Below, piece after piece: positions 53,430 to 63,002 of a DNA stretch of 64,000 bases; position 1 is the first letter of the stretch, and each line of letters begins with the position of its first letter. The DNA comes from Clostridiales bacterium. Its GTDB lineage: Bacteria > Bacillota > Clostridia > Saccharofermentanales > Saccharofermentanaceae. Under the pieces are notes generated by a model, which was given only the letters and a program-made list of their open reading frames with translations, was not told the origin of the DNA and did not search any database. Where the stretch lies: NCBI GenBank assembly GCA_017515465.1, contig JAFWFV010000018.1, positions 17,279-81,278 of the forward strand. Reading direction: 5' to 3'. A program made the position numbers and the translations under genes.

Positions 53430-54020
53430 TTACAGAACACCCTTGGTCGAAACCACCTGTCCTGCAAATCTCTCATCGATGGAAACAGCCTGCCTCAGAG
53501 CCCTGGCACATGCCTTGAACATGGACTCGGCCTTGTGGTGATCATTCGTTCCGTAGAGGTTTACCACGTGAAGCGTGATCTGGGCGTTATATGCAAAGCT
53601 CCTGAAGAATTCCTCAAAGAGCTGTGTATCCATTGTTCCGCACATATCGCCTGCGAACTCACAGTCAAAAACGATAAATGCCCTGCCGGAGATATCGACT
53701 ACTGCTCTGGACAACGCCTCGTCGAGGGGGATGGCAGCAGAACCGAACCTGGTAATGCCTTTCTTGTCACCTATAGCCTGCGCAAAGGCCTGGCCCAGTG
53801 CGATCCCCACATCCTCAACTGAGTGATGTGCATCCACCTCCAGATCACCCTTGCATGTGATCTTCATGTCTATTCCGGAGTGCTTTGAAAGAGCCGTGAG
53901 CATGTGGTCAAAGAATCCGATTCCCGTATCGACTGCGGTCTCGCCCTTGCCGTCAAGGTCGATCCAAATGCTTATGTCTGTCTCTTTTGTTGTTCTCTTG
54001 ATCTCACCAATACGTGACAT
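53430..54020 (-). CDS. hisB: HisB, imidazoleglycerol-phosphate dehydratase
   Basis: 196 residues, step 6. The di-manganese motifs HMLTALSKHSGIDM and DAHHSVEDVGIALGQA near residue 60, and YGTNDHHKAESMFKA near residue 162, are complete. It is the monofunctional form without the N-terminal phosphatase. No histidinol-phosphate phosphatase lies in the operon, so a PHP- or IMP-type enzyme must be elsewhere. 4 nt behind hisC. Confidence 0.95.
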   Translation of the reverse strand: MSRIGEIKRTTKETDISIWIDLDGKGETAVDTGIGFFDHMLTALSKHSGIDMKITCKGDLEVDAHHSVEDVGIALGQAFAQAIGDKKGITRFGSAAIPLDEALSRAVVDISGRAFIVFDCEFAGDMCGTMDTQLFEEFFRSFAYNAQITLHVVNLYGTNDHHKAESMFKACARALRQAVSIDERFAGQVVSTKGVL

Positions 54021-54024
54021 AACC

Positions 54025-55107
54025 TCACAGCTCCTCTCTTATCGCATCGATCAGCGCCTTCATCTCGTCATCCGTTCCTATGGTGATCCTCACGTGATCA
54101 CTGATGGAAGGTTTATTAAAATACCTTATCAGTATACCCTTAGATTTGAGACTGTTGTATAACGTTTGTGCGTCAATTTGGGCAGGCGGCTTTGCCCATA
54201 CGAAATTCGCCTGTGAATCAGTGAGCTGAAAGCCCAGTTTCCTGAGTTCATCTGATGTCCATTTGCGCGTAGCGATTATCGCCTTTCTGGTCCTGTCCCA
54301 GTACTCACGGTCGAGGATCGCTGCTTCGGCAACCTTCTGCGCAACACGGTCTCCGGGATAGGAATTGAATGAATCCCTGGCCATCGTAAGACCTTCTATC
54401 AGCTCACTGCTGCCCATTGCAAATCCCATCCTGATGCCTGCCAGGCTGTAAGACTTTGACAGGGTCATTACGACTATCAGGTTCTCATACTCGCCTATGA
54501 GGGAAGCGGCAGACTCATAACCTTCTGCAAAATCAGCATATGCCTCATCTATCAGCACGGGCACATCGGGATTGCTGTCCAGGATCTTTCTTATGTCATC
54601 GAGGGAGATGAGCCTGGCTGTAGGTGCGTTGGGATTGGCTATGGCTATGCCGCAGCAATCCCTGCCGCAGTAATCGGAAGGATCGATAAAGAAATCCTCC
54701 CTGAGAGGAACACTCTCACATCTGACATCGTAGAAAGACGAGAATACGGGATAGAAGCTGTAGCTTATGTCAGGCACCAGGACTGACTTTCCCGTATTGT
54801 ATTCCTTCTCAAAAAAAGTCTGCCAGCACAGAGCCAGGACCTCGTCCGATCCGTTTCCGACGAATATGTTCTCACGGCTCAGCCCGTATACCGAAGCTAC
54901 GGCATCCCTGACGATATCTGATCCCGTGTTGGGATACAGCCTCAGGTCAGAGATATCGAAGTCCTGAAGCACCTCCCTGACCTTAGGTGAAGGCGGATAT
55001 GGATTCTCGTTGGTGTTCAGCTTGATCACCTTCTGTCCGGGCTTCGGCTGTTCACCGGCAACATAGGGGGTTGCCGAGTTTATCTTTGAATTCCAGTATT
55101 TACTCAT
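54025..55107 (-). CDS. hisC: HisC, histidinol-phosphate aminotransferase
   Basis: 360 residues, PLP-dependent class I/II aminotransferase, step 7. KLNTNENPYPPSPKV near 30, NPNAPTAR near 158, DEAYADFAEG near 190 and the PLP-lysine in MTLSKSYSLAGIRMGFAMGS near 217 are seen. ATG overlaps the hisD stop by 4 nt. Confidence 0.94.
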   Translation of the reverse strand: MSKYWNSKINSATPYVAGEQPKPGQKVIKLNTNENPYPPSPKVREVLQDFDISDLRLYPNTGSDIVRDAVASVYGLSRENIFVGNGSDEVLALCWQTFFEKEYNTGKSVLVPDISYSFYPVFSSFYDVRCESVPLREDFFIDPSDYCGRDCCGIAIANPNAPTARLISLDDIRKILDSNPDVPVLIDEAYADFAEGYESAASLIGEYENLIVVMTLSKSYSLAGIRMGFAMGSSELIEGLTMARDSFNSYPGDRVAQKVAEAAILDREYWDRTRKAIIATRKWTSDELRKLGFQLTDSQANFVWAKPPAQIDAQTLYNSLKSKGILIRYFNKPSISDHVRITIGTDDEMKALIDAIREEL

Positions 55108-56402
55108 CTGTTAAACCTTGTTCTAATTGATTCAGCATGACATGTGAGTCCTTCGCTGTCTGCAAACTTCGCTACGTCTTCATAGACCTCTCTGAGCGAC
55201 TCCTCGTTATAGTTGATGATGCTCATCTTCTTGTAGAAATCTCCCGTATTGAGAGGTGAGAAGAATCTGGATGTACCCGATGTGGGCAGCGTATGGTTAG
55301 GCCCTGCAAAGTAGTCTCCCAGAGGTTCGGGTGAATATGAACCCAGGAATACCGCACCTGCATTGTTGATGTTATCCAGCATGGCCTCGGGATCTGCCAC
55401 GCAGAGTTCCAGGTGTTCAGGGGCGATCTCCTCGGAGAACTTAACTGCCGTATCCAGATCATCACATACGATTATCGCGCAGTATGTCTGGAGGGAGCTG
55501 GCCAGGATGTCTTTCCTCAGTGCTTCCTCAGACCTCCTGTCGACAGACTCCAGGACCTTTTCAGCCAGCTGCCTGTCATCTGTCAGCACGATCGCTGATG
55601 CAATCCTGTCATGCTCAGCCTGTGAGAGCATGTCAGCTGCCACGAATTCGGGATCAGCAGTCCTGTCTGCTATGATCAGTATCTCTGAAGGTCCTGCGAA
55701 CATGTCGATATCCACCTGACCGTATACCAGTCTCTTTGCTGTATTAACGAAGATGTTTCCGGGACCGCAGATCTTGTCCACCCTGGGGATCGTCTCAGTT
55801 CCGTATGCCATTGCTGCAATGGCCTGTGAACCTCCGACCTTGTAGATCTCTGTTGCACCTGCAATGGATGCAGCAGCCAGGATAACGGGAGCGATGGTGC
55901 CGTCCTTTCTGGGAGGAGTACAGAATACTATCCTCTTAACACCTGCAACTGAAGCAGGGATGACATCCATGAGCACAGTGGACGGCAGGGGTGCAGTCCC
56001 TCCGGGAACATATACGCCTGCGACGGCCAGCGGTCTGACCCTGACACCGATCTTTGATCCCCTGGCAGTATCCATCATGAAGCCTTCCTCACGCTGTTTC
56101 TCGTGGAAGGTCCTGATGTTCTCCGCTGCCCTCCTGATTATCCTCAGCAGGTCTGGATCAATCTCACTGATGGCACTCCTGATCTCCTCTTCTGAAACCC
56201 TCATGGTCTCAGGTGTGAGGTCTGCACCGTCGAACTTCTTTGTGTATTTCAGAACGGCCTCATCGCCATTCTCCTTTATGTCATCCAACACCTCCTGGAC
56301 TATGGATACAACGTCGGACTTGCTCATCTTGCTCCTCAGTCCGAGCTGTTCACATACTTCCTTAAGGTTTTCTGATGTTCCTTCTATTAATCTGCAACGC
56401 AT
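55104..56402 (-). CDS. hisD: HisD, histidinol dehydrogenase
   Basis: 432 residues, the NAD-dependent zinc enzyme for the last two oxidations. [17 protein letters not shown] near residue 130, [15 protein letters not shown] and [14 protein letters not shown] near 235, SQAEHD near 264, and ISGTSR-like [13 protein letters not shown] near 377 carry zinc and catalytic residues. It is 1 nt behind hisG. Confidence 0.96.
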   Translation of the reverse strand: MRCRLIEGTSENLKEVCEQLGLRSKMSKSDVVSIVQEVLDDIKENGDEAVLKYTKKFDGADLTPETMRVSEEEIRSAISEIDPDLLRIIRRAAENIRTFHEKQREEGFMMDTARGSKIGVRVRPLAVAGVYVPGGTAPLPSTVLMDVIPASVAGVKRIVFCTPPRKDGTIAPVILAAASIAGATEIYKVGGSQAIAAMAYGTETIPRVDKICGPGNIFVNTAKRLVYGQVDIDMFAGPSEILIIADRTADPEFVAADMLSQAEHDRIASAIVLTDDRQLAEKVLESVDRRSEEALRKDILASSLQTYCAIIVCDDLDTAVKFSEEIAPEHLELCVADPEAMLDNINNAGAVFLGSYSPEPLGDYFAGPNHTLPTSGTSRFFSPLNTGDFYKKMSIINYNEESLREVYEDVAKFADSEGLTCHAESIRTRFNR

Positions 56403-56403
56403 T

Positions 56404-57045
56404 TTATACCTCTTGTTTTGCCAGCTGTTCCCTGATCTTTGCGATCATGGGCTTGATCTCGTCAGCCTTCATCTGCATGGATACGCGGTTTACGACAACC
56501 CTTGCTGATATGTCGGCTACTGTCTCCAGTACATCGAGACCGTTCTCGTACAGTGTTCTTCCTGACTCGACTATATCGACTATTACTTCAGACAGTCCGA
56601 TCAGGGGTCCGAGTTCCACGGAACCGTGGAGCTTGATGATCTCAACACTTTCCTTCTTGATATCTTCAAAGTAATGCCGGGTGATGTTCGGATATTTGGT
56701 AACTACCCTCTTGTTGGGTATCGTGTCGAGCTTGTCCTTGAGTTCGGCAGGCCCGCAGACACACATCCTGCATTTGCCGTATCCCAGGTCTATTACTTCG
56801 TAGAGATCCCTTCCCTCCTCGAGGAGAGTATCCTTGCCGACCACGCCGAGATCTGCCGCACCATACTCAACGTAGGTGGGTACATCCGCGGGCTTTGCCA
56901 TAATGAATCTCAGTCCTGCCTTCTCATCCTCCAGGATGAGCTTTCTGCTCTTTTCCCTGCCGGCGGATACGTCATATCCGGCCTTTTCCAGTATATCGAG
57001 GGCCTGCTCTGCAAGACGTCCCTTTGAAAGTGCTATGGTGATCAT
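56404..57045 (-). CDS. hisG: HisG short form, ATP phosphoribosyltransferase catalytic subunit
   Basis: 213 residues. [23 protein letters not shown] and [19 protein letters not shown] identify HisG, step 1 of the pathway. The short form lacks the C-terminal regulatory domain and needs HisZ, which is just upstream and overlaps by 4 nt (ATGA). Confidence 0.95.
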   Translation of the reverse strand: MITIALSKGRLAEQALDILEKAGYDVSAGREKSRKLILEDEKAGLRFIMAKPADVPTYVEYGAADLGVVGKDTLLEEGRDLYEVIDLGYGKCRMCVCGPAELKDKLDTIPNKRVVTKYPNITRHYFEDIKKESVEIIKLHGSVELGPLIGLSEVIVDIVESGRTLYENGLDVLETVADISARVVVNRVSMQMKADEIKPMIAKIREQLAKQEV

Positions 57046-58241
57046 GATTCCTCCCCCTCATTCACATAAAATGTTGCGGGGATATTGTTGAGATCACTGT
57101 ACTGATCCAATTCCTCCTCGCTCATTCCGCTGCTGTCCAGGATAACGGAAGTGTATTCCTCCCTGAGTGCCTTGGCCAGTGCGATCGCCTTGGCTCTGGC
57201 GCCCTTAACTGCCCTGTCGTATCCGACGATCACGGAAGCCTGTTCCTTCTTGAGTTCCAGGCCCTGACGCATTAATGCGGTGATCGCCAGTGTGAGGGAC
57301 ATGGAGAATCCCACAGCCTCCATCTTTCTTCCGAAGAGTTCGGCAACGTTATCGTATCTGCCTCCTCCGATGATCGGGAATCCGACTTCGTACGTATAAC
57401 CCTTAAAGATTATGCCCGTATAGTAGTTCTCCACTCCAATCAGGCCCAGATCCACGGTGATGTATTTCAAATATCCGTATTCATCCATGATGTCCAGGAT
57501 GTCCTTGAGACCGTCGAGAGCCTTCAGTGCTTCAGGATCCGTAACCCTGGCCCTGAACTGCTCGATGACCTCATATCCGCCCTGGCATTCGATGAGCATC
57601 ATGAGGGTCTCAGTATCCCTGGCATCCAGACCTGCCTTTCTGGCAGTGTTCTCGATCATTACGGAATCCTTCTGCTGGATGGCATTCTTGATAAGGATCC
57701 TGTCCTCCTCCGAAAGGCCCAGCTGGCATGCAAGGCCCTCGAAAAACCTGACCTGACCGATGGAGATCTGCAGATCCTTTATGCCGATCGCCAGTGCAGA
57801 TTCGATCGCAATGGATATTACCTCACCGTCTGCCTCACTTCCTTCGGCACCCATGAATTCGACACCGCCCTGGGTGAAACCGTTCTGCTTTCCTCCACCC
57901 GTCTGATTAAAGCGGTACATGTTTTCCACATAGAATAACCTGAGGGGCAGGGGTTCATCCTTCAGGAGGTTTGTTGCGAACCTGACTGCAGGTACGGTGC
58001 CGTCATATCTGGCGCACAGGAGCCTTCCCTTCTGGTCACAGAATTTATACAGACTCTCTGCATTGACCAGATCTGTGGAAGTATATATATCACAGTACTC
58101 GACTCCGGGAGTCTCTATCTCCCTGTAGCCGTTGCCGATAAATACGTTTCTCAGCTTATTCTCTGCCTCACGCTTGAAAGCGCATACCTCAGGCAGCTGA
58201 TCCGTAAAACCGTCAGGTGTATAGAACTTGTTGTTACTCAT
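57042..58241 (-). CDS. hisZ: HisZ, ATP phosphoribosyltransferase regulatory subunit
   Basis: 399 residues, similar to histidyl-tRNA synthetase catalytic core: [54 protein letters not shown] and [21 protein letters not shown]. No full anticodon-binding domain is needed for HisZ, and length and position before hisG argue against HisS. Binds histidine to control short HisG. First gene of the his operon; a promoter with two operators lies upstream. Confidence 0.93.
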   Translation of the reverse strand: MSNNKFYTPDGFTDQLPEVCAFKREAENKLRNVFIGNGYREIETPGVEYCDIYTSTDLVNAESLYKFCDQKGRLLCARYDGTVPAVRFATNLLKDEPLPLRLFYVENMYRFNQTGGGKQNGFTQGGVEFMGAEGSEADGEVISIAIESALAIGIKDLQISIGQVRFFEGLACQLGLSEEDRILIKNAIQQKDSVMIENTARKAGLDARDTETLMMLIECQGGYEVIEQFRARVTDPEALKALDGLKDILDIMDEYGYLKYITVDLGLIGVENYYTGIIFKGYTYEVGFPIIGGGRYDNVAELFGRKMEAVGFSMSLTLAITALMRQGLELKKEQASVIVGYDRAVKGARAKAIALAKALREEYTSVILDSSGMSEEELDQYSDLNNIPATFYVNEGEES

Positions 58242-58266
58242 AAAGCTACTCCGTTTTTCTAATTCA

Positions 58267-58299
58267 CTTTAGTCCGCTAAAGTCTTTAGCAGACTAAAG
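58267..58299 (-). promoter_or_regulatory. Two tandem palindromic operators in front of hisZ
   Basis: CTTTAGTCCGCTAAAG (58267-58282) and CTTTAGCAGACTAAAG (58284-58299) are two 16-bp sites with arms CTTTAG-N4-CTAAAG, spaced 17 bp centre to centre. They lie just downstream of the -10 box, over the expected transcription start, so a repressor is likely. A TrpR-family HisR (YerC) protein is the best-known candidate for his operons of Firmicutes, an inference from context. Confidence 0.8.
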
Positions 58300-58300
58300 T

Positions 58301-58329
58301 ATTATAATTACCCACTATATTTTTGTCAA
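58301..58329 (-). promoter_or_regulatory. Consensus sigma-A promoter of the his operon
   Basis: Minus strand TTGACA (58329-58324), exactly 17 nt, TATAAT (58306-58301). Both hexamers are perfect; it lies 60 nt upstream of the hisZ ATG with the operators between. Confidence 0.9.
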
Positions 58330-58346
58330 CACCCTGCAAAGTGAGA

Positions 58347-58444
58347 TGTTTGCTCCGGGAACATTTTGAGTATTAAGCATAACGCCAGCTGTCAGCACCC
58401 TGGTCTCCTCAAATGCTTAATACGACTTGTTCCCGGAGCAAACA
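58347..58444 (-). repeat. Nested hairpin directly after the rlmH stop codon
   Basis: Perfect 17-bp outer stem (58347-58363 with 58428-58444), an 11-bp inner stem GTATTAAGCAT/ATGCTTAATAC (58370-58380, 58413-58423), and a CCAG/CTGG pair in the loop. It starts 2 nt after rlmH and has no U-tract. It probably ends or protects the wal-type transcript. Confidence 0.82.
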
Positions 58445-58446
58445 CA

Positions 58447-58911
58447 TCACTTGTGATATTTCTCATGGTTATATATCTTAAAGCCCCTGTACAGCTGCTC
58501 CAGAAGGAGGAGTCTGGTCATCTGGTGAGTCATGGTGATCTTACCAAAACATATCCTCCTGTCAGCACGCGCCACAACCTCCGGAGACAGTCCGTTGCTG
58601 CCGCCTATGGCAATGGTAATGGTGCTGCCGCCTCTCTCGAGATCGTCTATCATAAGGTCAGATATCTCCTCGGAAGTATATTCCTTTCCGTGCAGGTCCA
58701 TTACCCACAATACGTCGTGCTGTGCGGTTTTCGAGAGGATGCGTTCGCCTTCCGTCTTCAAAGCCTGATCCACGGGCATAGAATCGGGACAGTCCGGAAC
58801 TTCTGTTATCTCGACTGTGCAGTATTTGGAGAGCCGCTTCTTATACTCGGCAATACCGTCGAGGAGAAAGCTTTCCTTAATCCTGCCGGGGCATATTATC
58901 CTGATCTTCAT
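58447..58911 (-). CDS. rlmH: RlmH, 23S rRNA pseudouridine1915 N3-methyltransferase
   Basis: 154 residues, SPOUT methyltransferase. MKIRIICPGRIKESFL, LWVMDLHGKEYTSEEIS, ITIAIGGSNGLSPEV (the SAM-binding knot) and ICFGKITMTHQMTRLLLLEQLYRGFKI are family motifs. The gene is the last of the walRK-type operon, as in Bacillus and Staphylococcus. Overlaps the MBL-fold gene by 4 nt. Confidence 0.96.
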   Translation of the reverse strand: MKIRIICPGRIKESFLLDGIAEYKKRLSKYCTVEITEVPDCPDSMPVDQALKTEGERILSKTAQHDVLWVMDLHGKEYTSEEISDLMIDDLERGGSTITIAIGGSNGLSPEVVARADRRICFGKITMTHQMTRLLLLEQLYRGFKIYNHEKYHK

Positions 58912-59708
58912 ACAACGATCCCCTTTATTGGTTCCGTCCTGGATGCGACCTGAAGGGTGTAATCCGTATCTTCCTCATAGCCTTTGGATGCCAGGTAATC
59001 AGAAACAGTCTTTCTGGCGATCTCGGGTGTATTGTTGTGAGGTGATACGTGTCCTAATATGAACCTGGTGGTCCCGGATGAGATCAGATACTCCACCAGC
59101 TTGGAGCAGTCCACGTTGCTGATGTGACCGCCGTCACCTGCTATACGTCTTTTGAGATAGGGTTCATATGGACCATACTTCAGCATGTCGATATCGTAAT
59201 TGGATTCGAACAGTCCCCCGTCACATCCGTTGCAGAATTCCAGGAGCCCTTCAGTCAGCACTCCTATGTCGGTCATTACGCATACCGATCTGCCCGAAAA
59301 GGTATTCTCGATCCTGTATATTACCGATCCTGCCGCATCGTGATAGGTGGGATATGACTTAACCCTGATGCCGAACTCTTCGAACTCGGTAACGCTCTTT
59401 TCCTCAATGGTGTTGAGGAGGTTGGTCATGGGTGTGTCTATCTTCCTTAAGGTAGGGGCCGTACCGTAGACCGGGGTTGTATATTTCTTCATGAAGACGG
59501 GAACGCCGCTGATGTGATCACTGTGATAGTGGGTGAGAAATACCGCATCGATATCATCAGGATATACGCCTGCTTTCTGAAGGGCGATGCCGCACTGTTT
59601 GCAGTTCTTGCCGAGATCTATCAGGATATTGTGACCGTTTGCAGAAACTAATGTCGAATTGCCTTCGCTGCTGCTGTAGAGAGGTATAAGCTTTATCTCT
59701 CCCCGCAT
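58908..59708 (-). CDS. walJ: WalJ/YycJ-like metallo-beta-lactamase fold hydrolase
   Basis: 266 residues. FLTHYHSDHISGV near residue 58 is the H-x-H-x-D-H metal motif, DLGKN, MTDIG, LFESNYD and LGHVSPHNNTPE complete the active site. In Bacillus the walRK operon includes walJ (yycJ), a hydrolase linked to coordinating DNA replication or repair. Position between murA and rlmH supports the same assignment. Confidence 0.9.
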   Translation of the reverse strand: MRGEIKLIPLYSSSEGNSTLVSANGHNILIDLGKNCKQCGIALQKAGVYPDDIDAVFLTHYHSDHISGVPVFMKKYTTPVYGTAPTLRKIDTPMTNLLNTIEEKSVTEFEEFGIRVKSYPTYHDAAGSVIYRIENTFSGRSVCVMTDIGVLTEGLLEFCNGCDGGLFESNYDIDMLKYGPYEPYLKRRIAGDGGHISNVDCSKLVEYLISSGTTRFILGHVSPHNNTPEIARKTVSDYLASKGYEEDTDYTLQVASRTEPIKGIVV

Positions 59709-59709
59709 G

Positions 59710-61020
59710 TCATGCCTCAGTATCGTCTGCTACTTCGTCGTATTCAACGCGTTCGATCTGTGCGCCCAGGGATGTGAGCTTGGATACGATATGCTCATAA
59801 CCTCTGTCGATCCTGGATGCCTGGATTATATAGGATGTTCCCTCAGCTGCAAGTGCCGCACATACGAGTGCCGCTCCTGCGCGGAGGTCCGTTGCCGTAA
59901 CTGTTGCAGGCTTGAACCTGGAGATCCCGCTGACGAGTGCGTGTCTCTCAAAGACGTTTATGTTGGCACCCATCTTCTGCAGCTCGGGAATATACTGGAA
60001 TCTGTTCTGCCAGACATTCTCATGCATCCTGCTCATCCCGTCTGCGAGGCAGAGGAGGACTACCGTCTGTGGCTGAAGATCCGTAGGGAATCCGGGATAG
60101 GGAGCTGTCTTGACGTTTGTACAGTAGATGTCATCACCATCTCTCTTATATACCCTGATGCTCTCATCGCCATCCTCTACCGTGTATCCCATTTCACGCA
60201 TCTTGGCGGAAAGAGGTTCCATATGTGTAGGGATGAGATTTGATATGGTAACATCGCCGCCTGTTACAGCTGCCGCGATCATATATGTTCCTGCCTCGAT
60301 CTGGTCAGGGATTACGGAATAAGTGAAATCACCCTTAAGGAAAGGGACTCCCTCGATCTTGATCGTATCTGTACCGGCACCCTTTATCTTTGCTCCCATG
60401 GCATTGAGGAAGTTGGCAACGTCAACGATATGGGGCTCCTTGGCAGCGTTTATGATCTCCGTCCTGCCATCTGCCTTACATGCTGCGAGCATTGCATTTA
60501 TGGTCGCTCCGACGCTGACGATATCGAAATAGATCTTCGCACCGTGGAGAGGATTTGCAGTAAGGTTAACGATACCCGCATCAATGTCACTGGGTCTGGC
60601 ACCCTTGGCTCCCATGAGCTGAAATGCCTTGAGGTGAAGGTCTATGGGACGGTCACCGAAATTACATCCGCCGGGCAGCCTGATGGTTGCCTTGCCGAAT
60701 CTGCCCAGGAGTGCGCCCATGAGATAGTAGGATGCCCTGATCTTGGATACGAGCGTTCCTGATGCCTTGTATGTATTTATAGTCCTGGGATCGATCCTCA
60801 GTGTATGGGCATCCAGTGCCTCGATCTCTGCTCCCAGGGATCTGCACAGTTCCACCATTACGCTGACGTCGGAAATATCGGGAACATTCTCGAGAGTAAG
60901 AGGTCCGTCGACCATCATTGCAGCTGCAAGTATGCCGAGTATGGCATTCTTGCTACCGCTGATCTCTATCTCGCCGGACAGTCTCCTGCCGCCTGTTATC
61001 TTATATGCATAGTTCTTCAC
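59710..61020 (-). CDS. murA: UDP-N-acetylglucosamine 1-carboxyvinyltransferase (MurA)
   Basis: 436 residues; first committed step of peptidoglycan synthesis, target of fosfomycin. GSKNAILGILAAAMM near residue 22 holds the conserved Lys-Asn, RLPGGCNFGDRPIDLHL near 118 has the catalytic loop Cys, YPGFPTDLQPQTVVLLCLADG near 305 and ATDLRAGAALVCAALAAEG near 380 complete it. The Cys means fosfomycin sensitivity is expected. The start is GTG at 61020. Its place in a walRK-type operon replaces walH and walI. Confidence 0.96.
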   Translation of the reverse strand: MKNYAYKITGGRRLSGEIEISGSKNAILGILAAAMMVDGPLTLENVPDISDVSVMVELCRSLGAEIEALDAHTLRIDPRTINTYKASGTLVSKIRASYYLMGALLGRFGKATIRLPGGCNFGDRPIDLHLKAFQLMGAKGARPSDIDAGIVNLTANPLHGAKIYFDIVSVGATINAMLAACKADGRTEIINAAKEPHIVDVANFLNAMGAKIKGAGTDTIKIEGVPFLKGDFTYSVIPDQIEAGTYMIAAAVTGGDVTISNLIPTHMEPLSAKMREMGYTVEDGDESIRVYKRDGDDIYCTNVKTAPYPGFPTDLQPQTVVLLCLADGMSRMHENVWQNRFQYIPELQKMGANINVFERHALVSGISRFKPATVTATDLRAGAALVCAALAAEGTSYIIQASRIDRGYEHIVSKLTSLGAQIERVEYDEVADDTEA

Positions 61021-61031
61021 TATTGGTTTCC

Positions 61032-63002
61032 TTACAGTTTGCCGTTATTCAGAGTATCGTTCTCATCAAGCATCTTCTTAAGTGAGGATCTGACACCTTC
61101 CGGTTTCTCCTCCTTTTTCGGCTGGAGATTACCGAACAGCGATTCTCTTTTGCCGGTTTGCTTTTTGGCTTCTGTATTATACTCCTTTTTAGGTAATTCG
61201 GGGTGAATTACCTTGGTTTGAGCGTCATTTGTAACGGGAATATCATTTTCAAGTGATTCATTTTGTTTATATTGTGTGCTTCTGGGCAGGATAGGCTGTG
61301 TGAGGAGCTTTCTGGCCTCTTCCTTCTGGCGCATCATCTCCATTTCCGCCTCTGCCTGACCGGACAGTTCAGCCGATGCCTCAGGTATCTCTATCGCAGG
61401 CTCATCTTCATCTGCTTCGGCGATGGGGAAATCGGAAATGTCAGGTACAGCTGCCGTTTCAGGTGATTCCGGTGCCATCTCTGGTTTCAATGTCTCCTCC
61501 TCTGTCAGATCGTCGAGATCATCCATCTCTGTATCCACGAACAGGAGCTCATCCAAAAGGTCCTGATACCTGTCTTCATCCATGGATTTGATGAGATTGG
61601 ACAGTTTCTTGTCCCTCTCTGCTTTCTCTATGCCGGGAGTATTCTCGTAATCCTCCACCACGGGCATGATGTCCTCGTATCCTATGGACTTTACTGCCTC
61701 ACAGATCTGAGATCCCAGGAACATGGCAGCTGCCCTGTAGAAGGGCTTATCACTTATGACGCCTGCCTTTCCGTCACCTCTGGTATTGCTGAATATCGTC
61801 TCTGCTACAGGCATGACGAAAGTAAAGGTCGATCCTGACCCCAGCTTGGATGTTACAGCTATGGAGCCGTCGTGCATATCGGCGATCTCCTTGGCAATGG
61901 CAAGACCGATGCCCGATCCTCCCACGTCTCTGGATCCGGAATTATCCACCCTGTAGAACCTCTCGAAGAGATGGTCCAGATCCTTCTGCGAGATGCCTCT
62001 GCCGTTATCCTCCACCTGGACTGCGATCCTGTCATCTATCGTCAGGACAGAGACCTTGATCTGGTTTGGAACAGTCTTTCCCTCGTAATTGATGTATTTG
62101 ATGGCGTTGGTGAGGAGATTGATTATGAGCCTCATTACCAGTCTGCCGTTTCCGAACAGGAGCGGGGCGTGTTCGTTCCTCTTGGTGATCGTCAGTTCCA
62201 CATTGTCGCGGCCCTTATAGTCAGATACATTGGCAACAGCTTTCTTAACGCACTCTTCTATATCGAAGATACCCATCTTGTTGGTGGTGGAAGTCATGGA
62301 CAGCACCAGGAAGTCCTCTACGATATCCTGCATCCTGTTGCAGTTCAATATGATCCTGTCGCCCCATCTGGTGAACTCATCGTAGCCGGGCATGTTATCA
62401 GGGGATGAGTTCTCAAAGAAGACCTCAGAAGCCTTGATGACAGTAAGAGGCGTCTTGAGCTCATGAGATACGTTGGCTGCCAGATCCTTCTGACGCTTTT
62501 CATCGTCTTTGATCTGAGTAATGTCCTCAACGATCACTATCTCCAGAGGTCCCTCCATCTGTTCGTAGTTCTTGCGGAGGATCTTGATCTCGTATATGTG
62601 ATTTGATGCGTAGTAATTGGCTCTGATGGTATTTATGCCGTTCTGGATACCCAGGAGATAATTGGATTTGAGCTGGTTGTCCATGTCGTAGCAGTTCAGG
62701 AAGGACTGCATGTCAGCTGGGATGTCCCTCTTGATGAAATCAGGAAGCTGTTCTATGACCTTGTTCGAATACAGGAATCCGTTCTTGTCGTAAACAATGA
62801 CGCCGAGACCGATATTGTTCAGGATATGCTTCTGGACCAGCGAAGGCTTTTCTGCCTCACTGATCTTCTTCAATACTTCATTTCTGAGAGAGATATTACC
62901 AATAGCATAGCCGACTATAGTACCGACCAGCATAAGGATCAATCCGAGAATAACGACAACGAAGATATTCTCAGACAGGACTTGGAAAAAATCGGAAGTC
63001 AT
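61032..63002 (-). CDS. WalK-like sensor histidine kinase with long acidic C-terminal tail
   Basis: 656 residues. One transmembrane helix (about 12-36) without an extracellular loop, then a PAS domain (about 58-165), HisKA with VSHELKTPL (phospho-His at 180), N-box NLLTNAIKY (295-303) and G-boxes DNGRGIS, GGSGIGLAI. The catalytic core ends near 400. The remaining ~255 residues are acidic, low-complexity and probably disordered, ending with a basic stretch. PhoR/ResE-type WalK proteins do not have this. The ATG overlaps the response regulator stop (TGATG). Confidence 0.9.
   Translation of the reverse strand: MTSDFFQVLSENIFVVVILGLILMLVGTIVGYAIGNISLRNEVLKKISEAEKPSLVQKHILNNIGLGVIVYDKNGFLYSNKVIEQLPDFIKRDIPADMQSFLNCYDMDNQLKSNYLLGIQNGINTIRANYYASNHIYEIKILRKNYEQMEGPLEIVIVEDITQIKDDEKRQKDLAANVSHELKTPLTVIKASEVFFENSSPDNMPGYDEFTRWGDRIILNCNRMQDIVEDFLVLSMTSTTNKMGIFDIEECVKKAVANVSDYKGRDNVELTITKRNEHAPLLFGNGRLVMRLIINLLTNAIKYINYEGKTVPNQIKVSVLTIDDRIAVQVEDNGRGISQKDLDHLFERFYRVDNSGSRDVGGSGIGLAIAKEIADMHDGSIAVTSKLGSGSTFTFVMPVAETIFSNTRGDGKAGVISDKPFYRAAAMFLGSQICEAVKSIGYEDIMPVVEDYENTPGIEKAERDKKLSNLIKSMDEDRYQDLLDELLFVDTEMDDLDDLTEEETLKPEMAPESPETAAVPDISDFPIAEADEDEPAIEIPEASAELSGQAEAEMEMMRQKEEARKLLTQPILPRSTQYKQNESLENDIPVTNDAQTKVIHPELPKKEYNTEAKKQTGKRESLFGNLQPKKEEKPEGVRSSLKKMLDENDTLNNGKL

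Noticed and set aside
57042..58241. HisS (histidyl-tRNA synthetase) instead of HisZ.
   Set aside because: It is next to short-form hisG with a 4-nt overlap, which needs HisZ, and the tRNA-binding end looks reduced.
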